Assembly: GCF_006716115.1 (NCBI RefSeq)
Contig: NZ_VFOO01000001.1
Coordinates: forward strand, 3,720,001 to 3,784,000
Reading direction: 5' to 3'
Source: Subtercola boreus
Lineage (GTDB): Bacteria > Actinomycetota > Actinomycetes > Actinomycetales > Microbacteriaceae
DNA: 64,000 nucleotides
Shown piece by piece: positions 51,968 to 59,600 of the stretch (its first letter is position 1; each line of letters begins with the position of its first letter). The notes below the pieces were generated by a model that was not told the DNA's origin, made no database searches, and was given only the letters and a program-made list of their open reading frames with translations. A program made the translations under genes and the position numbers.

Positions 51968-53145
51968 TTCGCGCTCCGGGGCATGCTGAGCATCCGTTCG
52001 GCCACGATGTTGCGCTGGATGAACGTCGAGCCGCCTGCGATGGCGGTGCCGCGGGACTGGTAGGCGAGGCGCACCCACCGTGCCGTCTCGGGGTCGTCGG
52101 ACTCCAGCGCGAACTGCCCGCCGAGCGGCGTCATCGAGAGCCGGAAGTCGGCGAGATCCTCCACCAGAGGGCAGAAGAAGAGTTTGCCGATGGAGGTCAC
52201 CGGGCCGGGGGGCCCGTCATCCGTCGCCAGCGACACCACCCGCTGCCCGATCAGGTAGTGCGTGAGCGCGCGCCCGTAGAGATCGGCGACCGTGTCGCGC
52301 ACCCGGGCATCCGCACCGAGCGGACGACCGGCACTGTCTGTCGCCTCGCGTACGGCGGTGACGATGTCGCGCACGGCGCGCTGGGTGTTGACCCGGCCGG
52401 TGGCGATCGCGACGCGTTCGTAGGCGAGCGTGCCCATGGCGACGGCCCAGCCGCCGTTCACCTCGCCGACCACGAGCTCATCGGGGATGAAGACGCTGTC
52501 GAGGAAGACCTCGTTGAACTCGGCCTCGCCCAGCATGTGGCGAAGCGGCCGGATGGTCACGCCCTCGGTGTCGAGGGGGAGGATGAAGAACGTGATGCCC
52601 TTGTGCCGCGGTTCGGTTCCCGTGCGGGCGAGCAGAATGGCGAACGAGGCGACGTGGGCGCGGCTCGTCCAGATCTTCTGGCCGGTGATCGACCAGCCGC
52701 CGTCGACTTTCGTGGCCTTCGTGCGGAGCGACGCGAGGTCGGAGCCGGCCTCGGGCTCGGAGAACAGCTGGCACCAGATCTCGTCGCCGGTCAGGATCGG
52801 GCGGAGGAACCGCTCCTTCTGCGCGTCGGTGCCGTAGTCGATGATGGTCGGGCCGGAGAAGTCCTCGCCGATCGTGTTCAGTCGTTCGGGGGCGCCGGCG
52901 AGGTCGAGTTCTTCGGCGAAGATGGCGCGGATGTTCGGGCCCTCGCCGCCCCCGCCGTACTCCTTCGGCCACGACAGTCCGGCGTAGCCGCCGTCGAACA
53001 GGGCCTTCTGCCACTGGGTCCAGAACGGGACCTTGGCCACCAGGTCGGCGGGCTCCGGCCAGGGCAGAGTGGGCAGCGTCGCCTCGATGAAGGCTCGGGC
53101 TTCGGTGCGGAATCGTGCTTCTTCGGGCGAATCCGACAGGTTCAT
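51964..53145 (-). CDS. Acyl-CoA dehydrogenase 3 (FadE-like)
   Basis: 393 aa. LSWPKEYGGGGEGPNIRAIFAEEL in the N-terminal domain, FAD/substrate segment CQLFSEPEAGSDLASLRTKA (about res. 125-144), WSITGQKIWTSRAHVA and a C-terminal helical bundle ending GSTFIQRNIVAERMLSMPR, the usual end of large FadE proteins. First gene of the minus operon 53145 to 48954 (ACAD, ligase, short ACAD), with operator O2 in its divergent promoter. Confidence 0.92.
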   Translation of the reverse strand: MNLSDSPEEARFRTEARAFIEATLPTLPWPEPADLVAKVPFWTQWQKALFDGGYAGLSWPKEYGGGGEGPNIRAIFAEELDLAGAPERLNTIGEDFSGPTIIDYGTDAQKERFLRPILTGDEIWCQLFSEPEAGSDLASLRTKATKVDGGWSITGQKIWTSRAHVASFAILLARTGTEPRHKGITFFILPLDTEGVTIRPLRHMLGEAEFNEVFLDSVFIPDELVVGEVNGGWAVAMGTLAYERVAIATGRVNTQRAVRDIVTAVREATDSAGRPLGADARVRDTVADLYGRALTHYLIGQRVVSLATDDGPPGPVTSIGKLFFCPLVEDLADFRLSMTPLGGQFALESDDPETARWVRLAYQSRGTAIAGGSTFIQRNIVAERMLSMPRSAK

Positions 53146-53180
53146 AGATCATCCTCACGTCGTTCAGGTCCGATGTTACT

Positions 53181-53195
53181 ATTGGTCAGACCAAA
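53181..53195. promoter_or_regulatory. Operator O2 (perfect TTGGTC-A-GACCAA palindrome)
   Basis: TTGGTCAGACCAA (53182-53194) is a perfect odd-length palindrome in the 73-bp divergent region between ACAD 3 and the MaoC-like pair. A -10-like TACTAT (53177-53182) for the rightward genes overlaps it. This is the best of three copies. Core shape TGGT-N3-ACCA is typical of FCD-type GntR regulators (FadR/PdhR/LldR). Confidence 0.7.
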
Positions 53196-53218
53196 AGATC
53201 CAGTTCTGGAAGGCAGCG

Positions 53219-53635
53219 ATGACCGGGATTCCTGTAGGCGGCGTCGTCGACACCGTCGAGTTCACCGTGGAGGCGGGCAAGATCCGCGAGTTCGCCCGCG
53301 CGACCTTCACCGAAGACCCCCGGCACGCGGCCGGTGAACTAGCCACGGCGACCCACTCGGTGGTGACGGGCCACTACCGCGACCAGCGCGGATTCGTGGC
53401 GCGCCTCGGCCTCGCCATCGAGCGCATCGTCGTAGGATCGGTCTCGTGGGAGTACGAACGCCCCCTCATCGCGGGCGACCGACTCGTGGCCACGCGCCGT
53501 GTCGAGGCCGACACCGTGCGCGAGGGCCGCACCGGCGCGATGCGTTTCGTGACTCTCGCCACGTCGTTCACGGATGCTGCGGGCGAGACCGCGCTCGTGC
53601 AGCGCGAGGTGCTCATCGAGAGGCCAGCGTCGTGA
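53219..53635 (+). CDS. MaoC-like hydratase subunit (FAS1-like dehydratase N-terminal domain)
   Basis: 138 aa from the ATG at 53219 (GGAAGG upstream). Single hot-dog domain of the MaoC N-terminal type: VEFTVEAGKIREFARAT (about res. 10-26), ARLGLAIERIVVGSVSWEYERPLIAGDRL (about 62-90, in parts) and a final beta sheet. It lacks the hydratase-2 motif, which is in the next gene. Two-gene MaoC systems form heterodimers that hydrate bulky enoyl-CoA, as with ChsH1/ChsH2 in cholesterol side-chain degradation. Confidence 0.82.
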   Translation: MTGIPVGGVVDTVEFTVEAGKIREFARATFTEDPRHAAGELATATHSVVTGHYRDQRGFVARLGLAIERIVVGSVSWEYERPLIAGDRLVATRRVEADTVREGRTGAMRFVTLATSFTDAAGETALVQREVLIERPAS

Positions 53636-54021
53636 CGGCCGGCACTCCGCTGGTGGCTCCGGATGCCCGGCGGATCGGCCCCGTGACGAGAACCGACATC
53701 GTGCGCTTCGCCGGTGCGGGCGGGGACTTCAATCCGCTCCACCACGATCCTGACGCCGCTCGCGCCGCCGGCTTCGACGATGTCATTGCCATGGGGCAGT
53801 TCCAGGCCGGCCTGCTGGCCGGTTACCTCACCGACTGGGTGGGGGTCGAGAATCTGCGCCGCCTGGAGGTGCGCTTCCGTGCGCCGGTGCGCCTCGGCGA
53901 CGTGCTCGAGCTCTCGGCGACCGTCGGCGAGGCCGCCGACGGCCTGACGGCCGTCTCGCTCGTGGCGTCGGTCGGCGGCGTCGTCGTCGTCAGCGCCGAG
54001 GCATCCGTCGAGGCCCGCTGA
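53632..54021 (+). CDS. MaoC-family (R)-specific enoyl-CoA hydratase subunit
   Basis: 129 aa, GTG start overlapping the previous stop (GTGA). The hydratase-2 catalytic motif is intact: AGAGGDFNPLHHDPDAARAAGF (Asp/His in DFNPLHHD, about res. 31-38), followed by IAMGQFQAGLLAGYL. Adjacent hot-dog partner lacks that motif, so the two should make one heteromeric hydratase with a large acyl pocket. Transcribed rightward from O2. Confidence 0.88.
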   Translation: MTAGTPLVAPDARRIGPVTRTDIVRFAGAGGDFNPLHHDPDAARAAGFDDVIAMGQFQAGLLAGYLTDWVGVENLRRLEVRFRAPVRLGDVLELSATVGEAADGLTAVSLVASVGGVVVVSAEASVEAR

Positions 54022-54043
54022 CCCGTTCGAAACGAGCGGCGCG

Positions 54044-54829
54044 TCAGCGCAGCGACCAGACCGGGTCGCGCTTCTCGCGGAAGGCCGTGACGCCCTCTTT
54101 CATGTCGTCGGTGCCGAAGGCATCGGCGAGCCTGCGCTGCAGAACGTCGAGCGCCTCGCCGAGCGGCAGGTCGCGGGTCGCATCGATCGCCTCCTTGCCG
54201 AGCCGCATCAACAGCGGCGATTTCGCAGCGATGCGGCGGGCCCACGCCAGCACCGCCGCGTCGAAGTCGGCATCGGGTACGACGCGGTTCACGAACCCGA
54301 AATCCCTGCCCTCCGCGGCCGTCACCAGATCGCCGACCATCATCAGCTCGTTGGCCTTCATGCGGTCGACGTTGCGGTAGATCAGCGCCGAGATCATGAA
54401 CGGGAAGACGCCGACGTTGATCTCCGGGCATCCGAACCTCGTCGACTCCTTCGCGATCACCAGGTCGCAGGCGAGCGCCAGGCCGAAAGCGCCCGCGAGC
54501 ACGTCGCCGTTCGCCGCGCAGACCACCGGCTTGCCGAGCGCACCGAGCAGCCGGTAGAGGCGCGGGAACCGGCCGAGCCCCTCGAACTTCTCGTCGGGGG
54601 AGCGGTCGTCGGCGAACGCCTTCAGGTCGCCGCCGGCCGAGAAGATCCGGTCGTGCGACGACGTGATCACCACCACCCGCACGGTGTCGTCGTCGCGGGC
54701 GGCCTCGAGCGCGGCGAGCAGCTGGTCCATCAGCTCGTCGCTCAGCGCGTTGCGCGTGGCAGGACTGTCGAGGGTCACGACGGCGATGCCCGGATCGGGC
54801 CGGTCGGTTCGCACGAGCGGGATGGTCAT
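54044..54829 (-). CDS. Enoyl-CoA hydratase/isomerase family protein
   Basis: 261 aa crotonase. Oxyanion-hole segments IFSAGGDLKAFADD (about res. 62-75) and DVLAGAFGLALACDLVIA (about 105-122). The first catalytic Glu position is occupied by Ala/Phe and the second region reads GCPEINVGVFPFMISALI, keeping one Glu, so isomerase or hydrolase chemistry is as likely as hydration. Transcribed leftward with the SDR and ACAD 4, probably from O3. Confidence 0.85.
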   Translation of the reverse strand: MTIPLVRTDRPDPGIAVVTLDSPATRNALSDELMDQLLAALEAARDDDTVRVVVITSSHDRIFSAGGDLKAFADDRSPDEKFEGLGRFPRLYRLLGALGKPVVCAANGDVLAGAFGLALACDLVIAKESTRFGCPEINVGVFPFMISALIYRNVDRMKANELMMVGDLVTAAEGRDFGFVNRVVPDADFDAAVLAWARRIAAKSPLLMRLGKEAIDATRDLPLGEALDVLQRRLADAFGTDDMKEGVTAFREKRDPVWSLR

Positions 54830-54880
54830 GGTGCCTCCTTGGTCATCGATTCTCTGGCGTCTCCGGTTCTGCGACGGGCG

Positions 54881-55681
54881 TCATGCTGCCGAGATGCCGC
54901 CGTTCACACTGATCGCCTGGCCGGTCAGCCGCCGCGCCGCCGGCCCGGCCAGGAACGCCACCAGGTCGCCGAGGTCGTCGGCATCCGGCACCCCGAGGTG
55001 CGCCGCCCGGGCGGCGCTCGCGAACAGTTTCGCACTGAACCCGTCTTCGGTGATGCGTGCCGTCGACGCCGTGCCGTGCACGAGCGACGGCGTCAGCACG
55101 TTCGCGCGGATCCCGTTGCGCTTACCCTCGATCGCGATCGTGCGGGTGAACATGATGATCGCCGCCTTGCAGGCCCCGATGATGGTCTCGCCGGGCGTGG
55201 CGGTCTTGCCGGCGTCCGACGCCACCGTGATGATCACGCCGCCGCGACGTTCTGCCATGTGGGGCATCACCTCGCTGACCATCTGCATGGCCGGCAGCAG
55301 CATCTGCTGCAGGATGCCGCCGATCGACGCGGTCGGGATGTCGCGGAAGAGCTCCGGCCGATTCTCGGCCACCGTCGAGACGACGAGGATGTCGACCCCG
55401 CCGAGCAGTTGCTCTGCCTCGTCGGTGATGCGGGCGGCTTCGGAGGCCGATGTCGCGTCGCCCTGCACGAAGTGGACCGTCGCGCCCGTCGTCCGGGCGA
55501 GTTCCGCGCGGGCAGCCTCGCCGCGCGCGGCGTTGCGGGCGACGATCACGATGCGCCGCACCCCGGCGAGCCCGAGCTTCCGGGCCGAGGCGAACCCGAT
55601 GCCGGCCGAGCCGCCGACCACGAGCGCTCCGCTGTCAGGGAGGGACTTCGGTTCGGGCAGACCCGATCCGTCCCCGCTCAC
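54881..55681 (-). CDS. SDR-fold protein lacking the catalytic tyrosine (A)
   Basis: 266 aa from the GTG overlapping the ACAD 4 stop (GTGA). NAD-binding loop GGSAGIGFASA is kept (about res. 22-32), and the Ser of the catalytic set is in TVASDAGK. In the alignment register of BadH (SDAARV..AVYAACK) this protein reads SDAGKT..TIIGACK: Tyr is replaced by Ile while Lys stays. C-terminus RLTGQAISVNGGISAA matches its paralogue at 56933. It may bind nucleotide or acyl-CoA without normal dehydrogenase activity, or use other residues. Confidence 0.82.
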   Translation of the reverse strand: MSGDGSGLPEPKSLPDSGALVVGGSAGIGFASARKLGLAGVRRIVIVARNAARGEAARAELARTTGATVHFVQGDATSASEAARITDEAEQLLGGVDILVVSTVAENRPELFRDIPTASIGGILQQMLLPAMQMVSEVMPHMAERRGGVIITVASDAGKTATPGETIIGACKAAIIMFTRTIAIEGKRNGIRANVLTPSLVHGTASTARITEDGFSAKLFASAARAAHLGVPDADDLGDLVAFLAGPAARRLTGQAISVNGGISAA

Positions 55682-56832
55682 AGCGACACCGTCTTCGTCG
55701 CGAGGATCTCCTTCGAGATGATGTTCTTCTGGATCTCGGCCGTGCCGTCGGCCACCAGGTAGGCCATCACATCGCGGAACCGCTGCTGCAGCGGGAACTC
55801 CGCCGAGTAGCCGAGGTTGCCGTGGATCTTCATCGACGCCTCGATCGCATCCTTCGCGACCACCGGCGCCCACCACTTGCTCATCGACGCGAGCGACGTG
55901 TGCGACCGGTTCTCCTGCCGCAGCCAGAGGGCGCGGTAGCAGACCCACCGCGCGCCCTCGATGTAGGTGGCATGCTCGGCGAGCGGGAAGCTCACCCCCT
56001 GGTACTCGGAGATCGGCTTGCCGAACGTCGTGCGGATCAGCGCGTATGCCGCCGCCTCCTCGAGGCTCTGCTCGGCAGCCCCGAGGCACATCAGGCCGAT
56101 CGCGGCACGCGAGAAGTCGAAGTGGTTCATCGCGACCTGGAACCCGCGGCCCTCCTCCCCGATGAGGTGGCTCTCGGGCACGAAGACGTCGTCGAGGTGG
56201 ATCGACCCCCAGCCGAGCGGCAGGCAGCCCATGCCCCGCATGTGGTGCACCGACACCCCCGCCGTGCTCATGTCGACGACGAAGCAGCTGACTCCGGATG
56301 ATCGTGCCGTGCCTTCTTCGCGAGCGTAGACGAGCGACGCGCTAGCCGTCATCGCCCAGCTGATCGCTGTCTTCTCGCCGTTCAGCAGCCACCCGCCCGG
56401 CACCCGTTTCGCCGTCGTGCGGAGGGCGCTGGCATCCGAACCGGAACCCGGCTCGGTGAGCGCGATCGCGAGGTTCTCTTCGCCGGCGATCACCGGCGGC
56501 AGGTAGCGCTCGCGCACCTCCTCGGTGCCGTGCAGCAGTTGCGCCCCCACGAGGCCGACCTGGATCGGTGCCGAGGCGAGGTTGACGTCACCGTAGGCGA
56601 GGGTCTCCGAGGCGATGCCGAGCAGCACGGGGTCGTCTTCGCCCGTTCCGCCGAACTTCTCGGGCAGGCCGATGCCGAGCACACCCAGGTCACCGATCTT
56701 CTTCAGCAGCGCGAACGGGAACTCGGTGCTCGCCGAGCGGGCCGTGTAGCCGGGCAGCAGCTCCTGCCGGGAGAACTCGGCGAGGGTCCTGCGGAAGCTC
56801 TCGTGCTCATCCGAGAAACTGAAGTCGAGCAT
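55678..56832 (-). CDS. Acyl-CoA dehydrogenase 4
   Basis: 384 aa from the ATG at 56832; upstream in-frame codons are Arg-rich and run toward the operator. Complete ACAD: MLDFSFSDEHESFRRTLAEF, LGIGLPEKFGGTGEDDPVL, FAD segment AIALTEPGSGSDASALRTT (about res. 118-136), LNGEKTAISWAM, and C-terminal KIHGNLGYSAEFPLQQRFRD then DGTAEIQKNIISKEIL. A candidate for the first dehydrogenation of the ring acid (AliB-like role), inferred from its place beside Bad-like genes. Probably transcribed from O3. Confidence 0.9.
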   Translation of the reverse strand: MLDFSFSDEHESFRRTLAEFSRQELLPGYTARSASTEFPFALLKKIGDLGVLGIGLPEKFGGTGEDDPVLLGIASETLAYGDVNLASAPIQVGLVGAQLLHGTEEVRERYLPPVIAGEENLAIALTEPGSGSDASALRTTAKRVPGGWLLNGEKTAISWAMTASASLVYAREEGTARSSGVSCFVVDMSTAGVSVHHMRGMGCLPLGWGSIHLDDVFVPESHLIGEEGRGFQVAMNHFDFSRAAIGLMCLGAAEQSLEEAAAYALIRTTFGKPISEYQGVSFPLAEHATYIEGARWVCYRALWLRQENRSHTSLASMSKWWAPVVAKDAIEASMKIHGNLGYSAEFPLQQRFRDVMAYLVADGTAEIQKNIISKEILATKTVSL

Positions 56833-56906
56833 CCGGTACCTGTTCCATTCTGCGCGGCACCGTCGCGCGCGCACCTCGATCCTCTCATATTGGTAGAATC
56901 ATGCAA

Positions 56907-56920
56907 ATGGTCAGTCCAAT
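56907..56920. promoter_or_regulatory. Operator O3 (ATGGTCAGTCCAAT)
   Basis: Located in the divergent region between ACAD 4 and the second tyrosine-less SDR. A -10-like TAGAAT (56894-56899) puts the rightward start near 56906, so the operator would cover the first transcribed bases. AGGAGG (56922-56927) follows directly. Matches O1 over AATGGTCAGTCC and O2 over TTGGTCAG-CCAA with one or two changes. Confidence 0.65.
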
Positions 56921-56932
56921 AAGGAGGCGCCT

Positions 56933-57715
56933 GTGCCTGTTGTGCGTTCGTATGCCGATTCCGCCGTGGTCATTGCCGGGGCGTCGTCGGGGGTCGGTCT
57001 CGCCTCGGCACTGGCGTTCGTCGATGCGGGCGTCACGCGCCTCGCCCTGCTCTCCCGCTCTCCGGAGCGCGGCGAGGCCGCCCGCGAACGGGTGCAGGCC
57101 CGGAACCCCGCGGCGACCGTCGAGTTCATTCCGGTCGATGTGGATGATCTCGCGGCCGTCACACGCGCCGTGGCCCTGGCCCACCAGAAGCTCGGCGGCA
57201 TCGACGTTCTGGTCAGTTCGGTGACCTCGGCGTACCGGCCCGACCTGCTCTCGCGCATCGAGCCGTCGGACATCGCCGGGATCCTGACCGGCCAGGCGTT
57301 GCCGCCCATGTACCTCACCCGCACGGTGCTGCCGTACCTGAAGGAGCAGGGCGGCGGTTCGATCGTCCTGGTCGCCTCGGATGCTGCCAAGGTCGCCACC
57401 CCCGGAGAGTCGGTGCTCGGCGCCGCCATGGCTGCGATCGTGATGTTCTCGCGCACGGCTGCCATGGAGGCCAAGCGCGACGGCATCCGCATCAACGCCG
57501 TCACCCCGTCGCTGATCGCGGGCACGGCCACGGCCGCCCGGGTGCTGACCGACGGCTTCAGCAAGGCGCTCTTCGACAAGGCGGCGACGCTCGCGCACCT
57601 CGGTGTGGCCGAGGCGTCGGATCTCGCCGCCCTCATCGTCTTCCTCGGCGGCCCCGCCGCGGCGAAGATCACGGGCCAGGCGATCAGCGTGAACGGCGGC
57701 ATCTCGGCGGCCTGA
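56933..57715 (+). CDS. SDR-fold protein lacking catalytic tyrosine and lysine (B)
   Basis: 260 aa, GTG start with AGGAGG five bases upstream. Clear paralogue of 54881-55681 (same lengths through the active-site region and identical end GQAISVNGGISAA). Cofactor loop AGASSGVGLASA is present. Where classical SDRs have YxxxK this protein has LGAAM (SDAAKVATPGESVLGAAMAA region), so both Tyr and Lys are gone. Possibly a non-catalytic partner of copy A. Transcribed rightward from O3. Confidence 0.82.
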   Translation: MPVVRSYADSAVVIAGASSGVGLASALAFVDAGVTRLALLSRSPERGEAARERVQARNPAATVEFIPVDVDDLAAVTRAVALAHQKLGGIDVLVSSVTSAYRPDLLSRIEPSDIAGILTGQALPPMYLTRTVLPYLKEQGGGSIVLVASDAAKVATPGESVLGAAMAAIVMFSRTAAMEAKRDGIRINAVTPSLIAGTATAARVLTDGFSKALFDKAATLAHLGVAEASDLAALIVFLGGPAAAKITGQAISVNGGISAA

Positions 57716-57751
57716 CCGCCCGGGGGCCCGGCCGGGCTGCCCTCAGCGTCG

Positions 57752-58906
57752 TCAGCGCAGTTCGGCGATCCGCATCGTGAGCGCTCGCCGCAACGGCGGG
57801 ATGGTGGTGAGGGCGCGGATGGCGGCATTTCGAAGCTGCCGGCGTCGAGGGCTCCGAATGGTCGCGACGCGGGTCATGCGATCCGTCAGCGCTACGACGC
57901 CTGCGGCAACGGGGCGGCGACGAGTCTCGTAGCCGTCGAGGGAGGCGGCGTCTGCGGAGCCGTCGATGACGGCGGCGAGGGTCGCCGCGAGGTCGGTGGC
58001 GTCCTGGATGCCCGTGTTCATTCCTTGACCGCCGGCGGGGCTGTGGACGTGCGCTGCGTCGCCGACAAGGAACACCGCACCCGACCGGTAACTCGACGCG
58101 AGGCGATGCGCGACGCGGAACCGGGAGGACCAGGCGATGTCGTGGACAGCTGATCCGCGTGGGCCGCGTTCGTCGAGCAGGCGTTGAACGTCGGACGAAG
58201 ACGGATGCTCGGGCGCCACGTCGACCGTTGCCACGATGCGGTGCCGTCCGCCCGGGAGCGGCGCGACCACGACGAGGCCCTCCTGTGCGAGAAAGAGTTG
58301 CACCTCGTCGGCGGGGAGCGGCCAGCTCAGCGTGACGTCGGCGAGCACGAAGGACTGTTCGTAGTCGCTTCCCTCGAACCGGATGTCGGCGGCGTCCCGC
58401 ACGCGGCTGTGCGATCCGTCGGCACCGACCACGAACCGGGCGCGGATGACCTCGGCCCGGCCGTCGTCGTGCATCACTCCGCACATCACCAGCTCGCTCT
58501 CTGTGTCGATGCTCTGCAGCGTCACCGGTCGTCGCACGGTCACGCCGAGCTCAGCCAGCCGGTGCTCGAGCAAGGCCTCGGTGCGCGACTGCGGCAGCAT
58601 CAGGGTGAACGGGTAGGGCGTGGGCAGGCCGGAGAAATCCAGTCGTGCGAGCACGGCACCTCCGTCGCGCACGGTGAAGGTGGGAACCACGACCCCTTCG
58701 GCCATCATCCGCGACGTGACGTCGAGTGATGTGAGCACCTCCAGTGTGCGAGCGTGCACGACGGCCGCCCGGGAGGTGTTGGCACCCGAGGCGAGAGCGT
58801 CGATGATGACAACATCGACACCGGCCTGCGCGAGAGCGCATGCCGTGGTGAGCCCAGCGGGTCCCGCGCCGACGATGAGCACCTGCGTTTCGGTTGATTC
58901 AGACAT
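57752..58906 (-). CDS. FAD-dependent aromatic-ring-type monooxygenase (PHBH/UbiH fold)
   Basis: 384 aa, group A flavoprotein hydroxylase. GAGPAGLTTACALA (res. 13-26), NADPH/FAD DG motif VVGADGSHSRVRDAA (about 157-171) and the FAD GD motif FLVGDAAHVHSPAGGQGMNTG (about 284-304, in part). It hydroxylates phenolic or quinone-like substrates, including drugs such as rifampicin or tetracycline in related groups. Divergent from a TetR gene with two palindromic operators between, so induction by substrate or drug is likely. Relation to the acyl-CoA island is uncertain. Confidence 0.9.
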   Translation of the reverse strand: MSESTETQVLIVGAGPAGLTTACALAQAGVDVVIIDALASGANTSRAAVVHARTLEVLTSLDVTSRMMAEGVVVPTFTVRDGGAVLARLDFSGLPTPYPFTLMLPQSRTEALLEHRLAELGVTVRRPVTLQSIDTESELVMCGVMHDDGRAEVIRARFVVGADGSHSRVRDAADIRFEGSDYEQSFVLADVTLSWPLPADEVQLFLAQEGLVVVAPLPGGRHRIVATVDVAPEHPSSSDVQRLLDERGPRGSAVHDIAWSSRFRVAHRLASSYRSGAVFLVGDAAHVHSPAGGQGMNTGIQDATDLAATLAAVIDGSADAASLDGYETRRRPVAAGVVALTDRMTRVATIRSPRRRQLRNAAIRALTTIPPLRRALTMRIAELR

Positions 58907-58921
58907 CGATCGCTCCTTTCG

Positions 58922-58994
58922 GTCAACGCTTGTTGGCTGACCCGCAGGCGACTCTACGCCGAGACGAAGCCTTGGTCAACGCGCGTTGGCTAAG
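58922..58994. promoter_or_regulatory. Two TetR-type palindromes between monooxygenase and TetR genes
   Basis: Site 1: CAACGCTTGTTG (58924-58935) within GTCA...TGAC flanks. Site 2: perfect CAACGCGCGTTG (58977-58988) within CTTGG...CTAAG flanks (58971-58994). The common unit is GGTCAACGCnnGTTGGCT. Site 2 overlaps the -10 TAAGAT (58991-58996) of tetR, which lies six bases from its ATG. Autorepression plus control of the monooxygenase is the simplest reading. Confidence 0.7.
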
Positions 58995-59002
58995 ATGGCT
59001 TC

Positions 59003-59593
59003 ATGCCGTCTCCCCTTCCAAAATCCGAGCAGGCCGCCCGTTCGCGGGCCCGGATTCTCAGCGCGGCCCGTGTGCGGTTCGCCGAGCAGGGATTCGAGGC
59101 AACCACGGTCCGGGCGGTCGCAGGAGACGCCAGCATCGATGCCTCGATGGTCATCCGTTACTTCGGCAGCAAGGCGGGCCTGTTCGCGTCGGCGACAGCC
59201 GTCGACCTCGGGCTGGCCGACTTCGCGCACGTGCCGCGAGAGGAGCTCGGGGCGACGATCGCGGCTCACTTCTTCGACCTGTGGGAGGAGGGGGGAACGG
59301 GCGACCCGCTCCGGGTGCTTCTCGCCTCGGCGCTCCGGGACACAGCCGCCGCGGAGCGGATTCGCAGCGTGTTCCTCGATCAGCTGCTGCCGAGCATCCA
59401 TCGGCTGGCGCCGGAGGAGGCCGATTCGGCCGACACCCGGGCCGCCCTGATCGCCGCGCAGCTCCTCGGCTTCGCGCTGTGTCGCTACGTGGTGAGGCTC
59501 GACCCCATCGTCTCGCTCGATCGCGTCGGCGCCGTCGAGTGGCTCGGCCCCGCGGTGCAGGGGCACCTCGACGGGGTGCACGTCGATTCCTGA
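59003..59593 (+). CDS. TetR/AcrR-family repressor
   Basis: 196 aa. N-terminal helix-turn-helix (about res. 14-60: ILSAARVRFAEQGFEATTVRAV, then SIDASMVIRYFGSKAGLF) followed by a variable helical ligand domain. Leaderless: TAAGAT lies six bases before the ATG and there is no ribosome site. The divergent palindromes are its probable binding sites. It likely senses the substrate of the neighbouring flavin monooxygenase. Confidence 0.9.
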   Translation: MPSPLPKSEQAARSRARILSAARVRFAEQGFEATTVRAVAGDASIDASMVIRYFGSKAGLFASATAVDLGLADFAHVPREELGATIAAHFFDLWEEGGTGDPLRVLLASALRDTAAAERIRSVFLDQLLPSIHRLAPEEADSADTRAALIAAQLLGFALCRYVVRLDPIVSLDRVGAVEWLGPAVQGHLDGVHVDS

Positions 59594-59600
59594 GTCGTCG

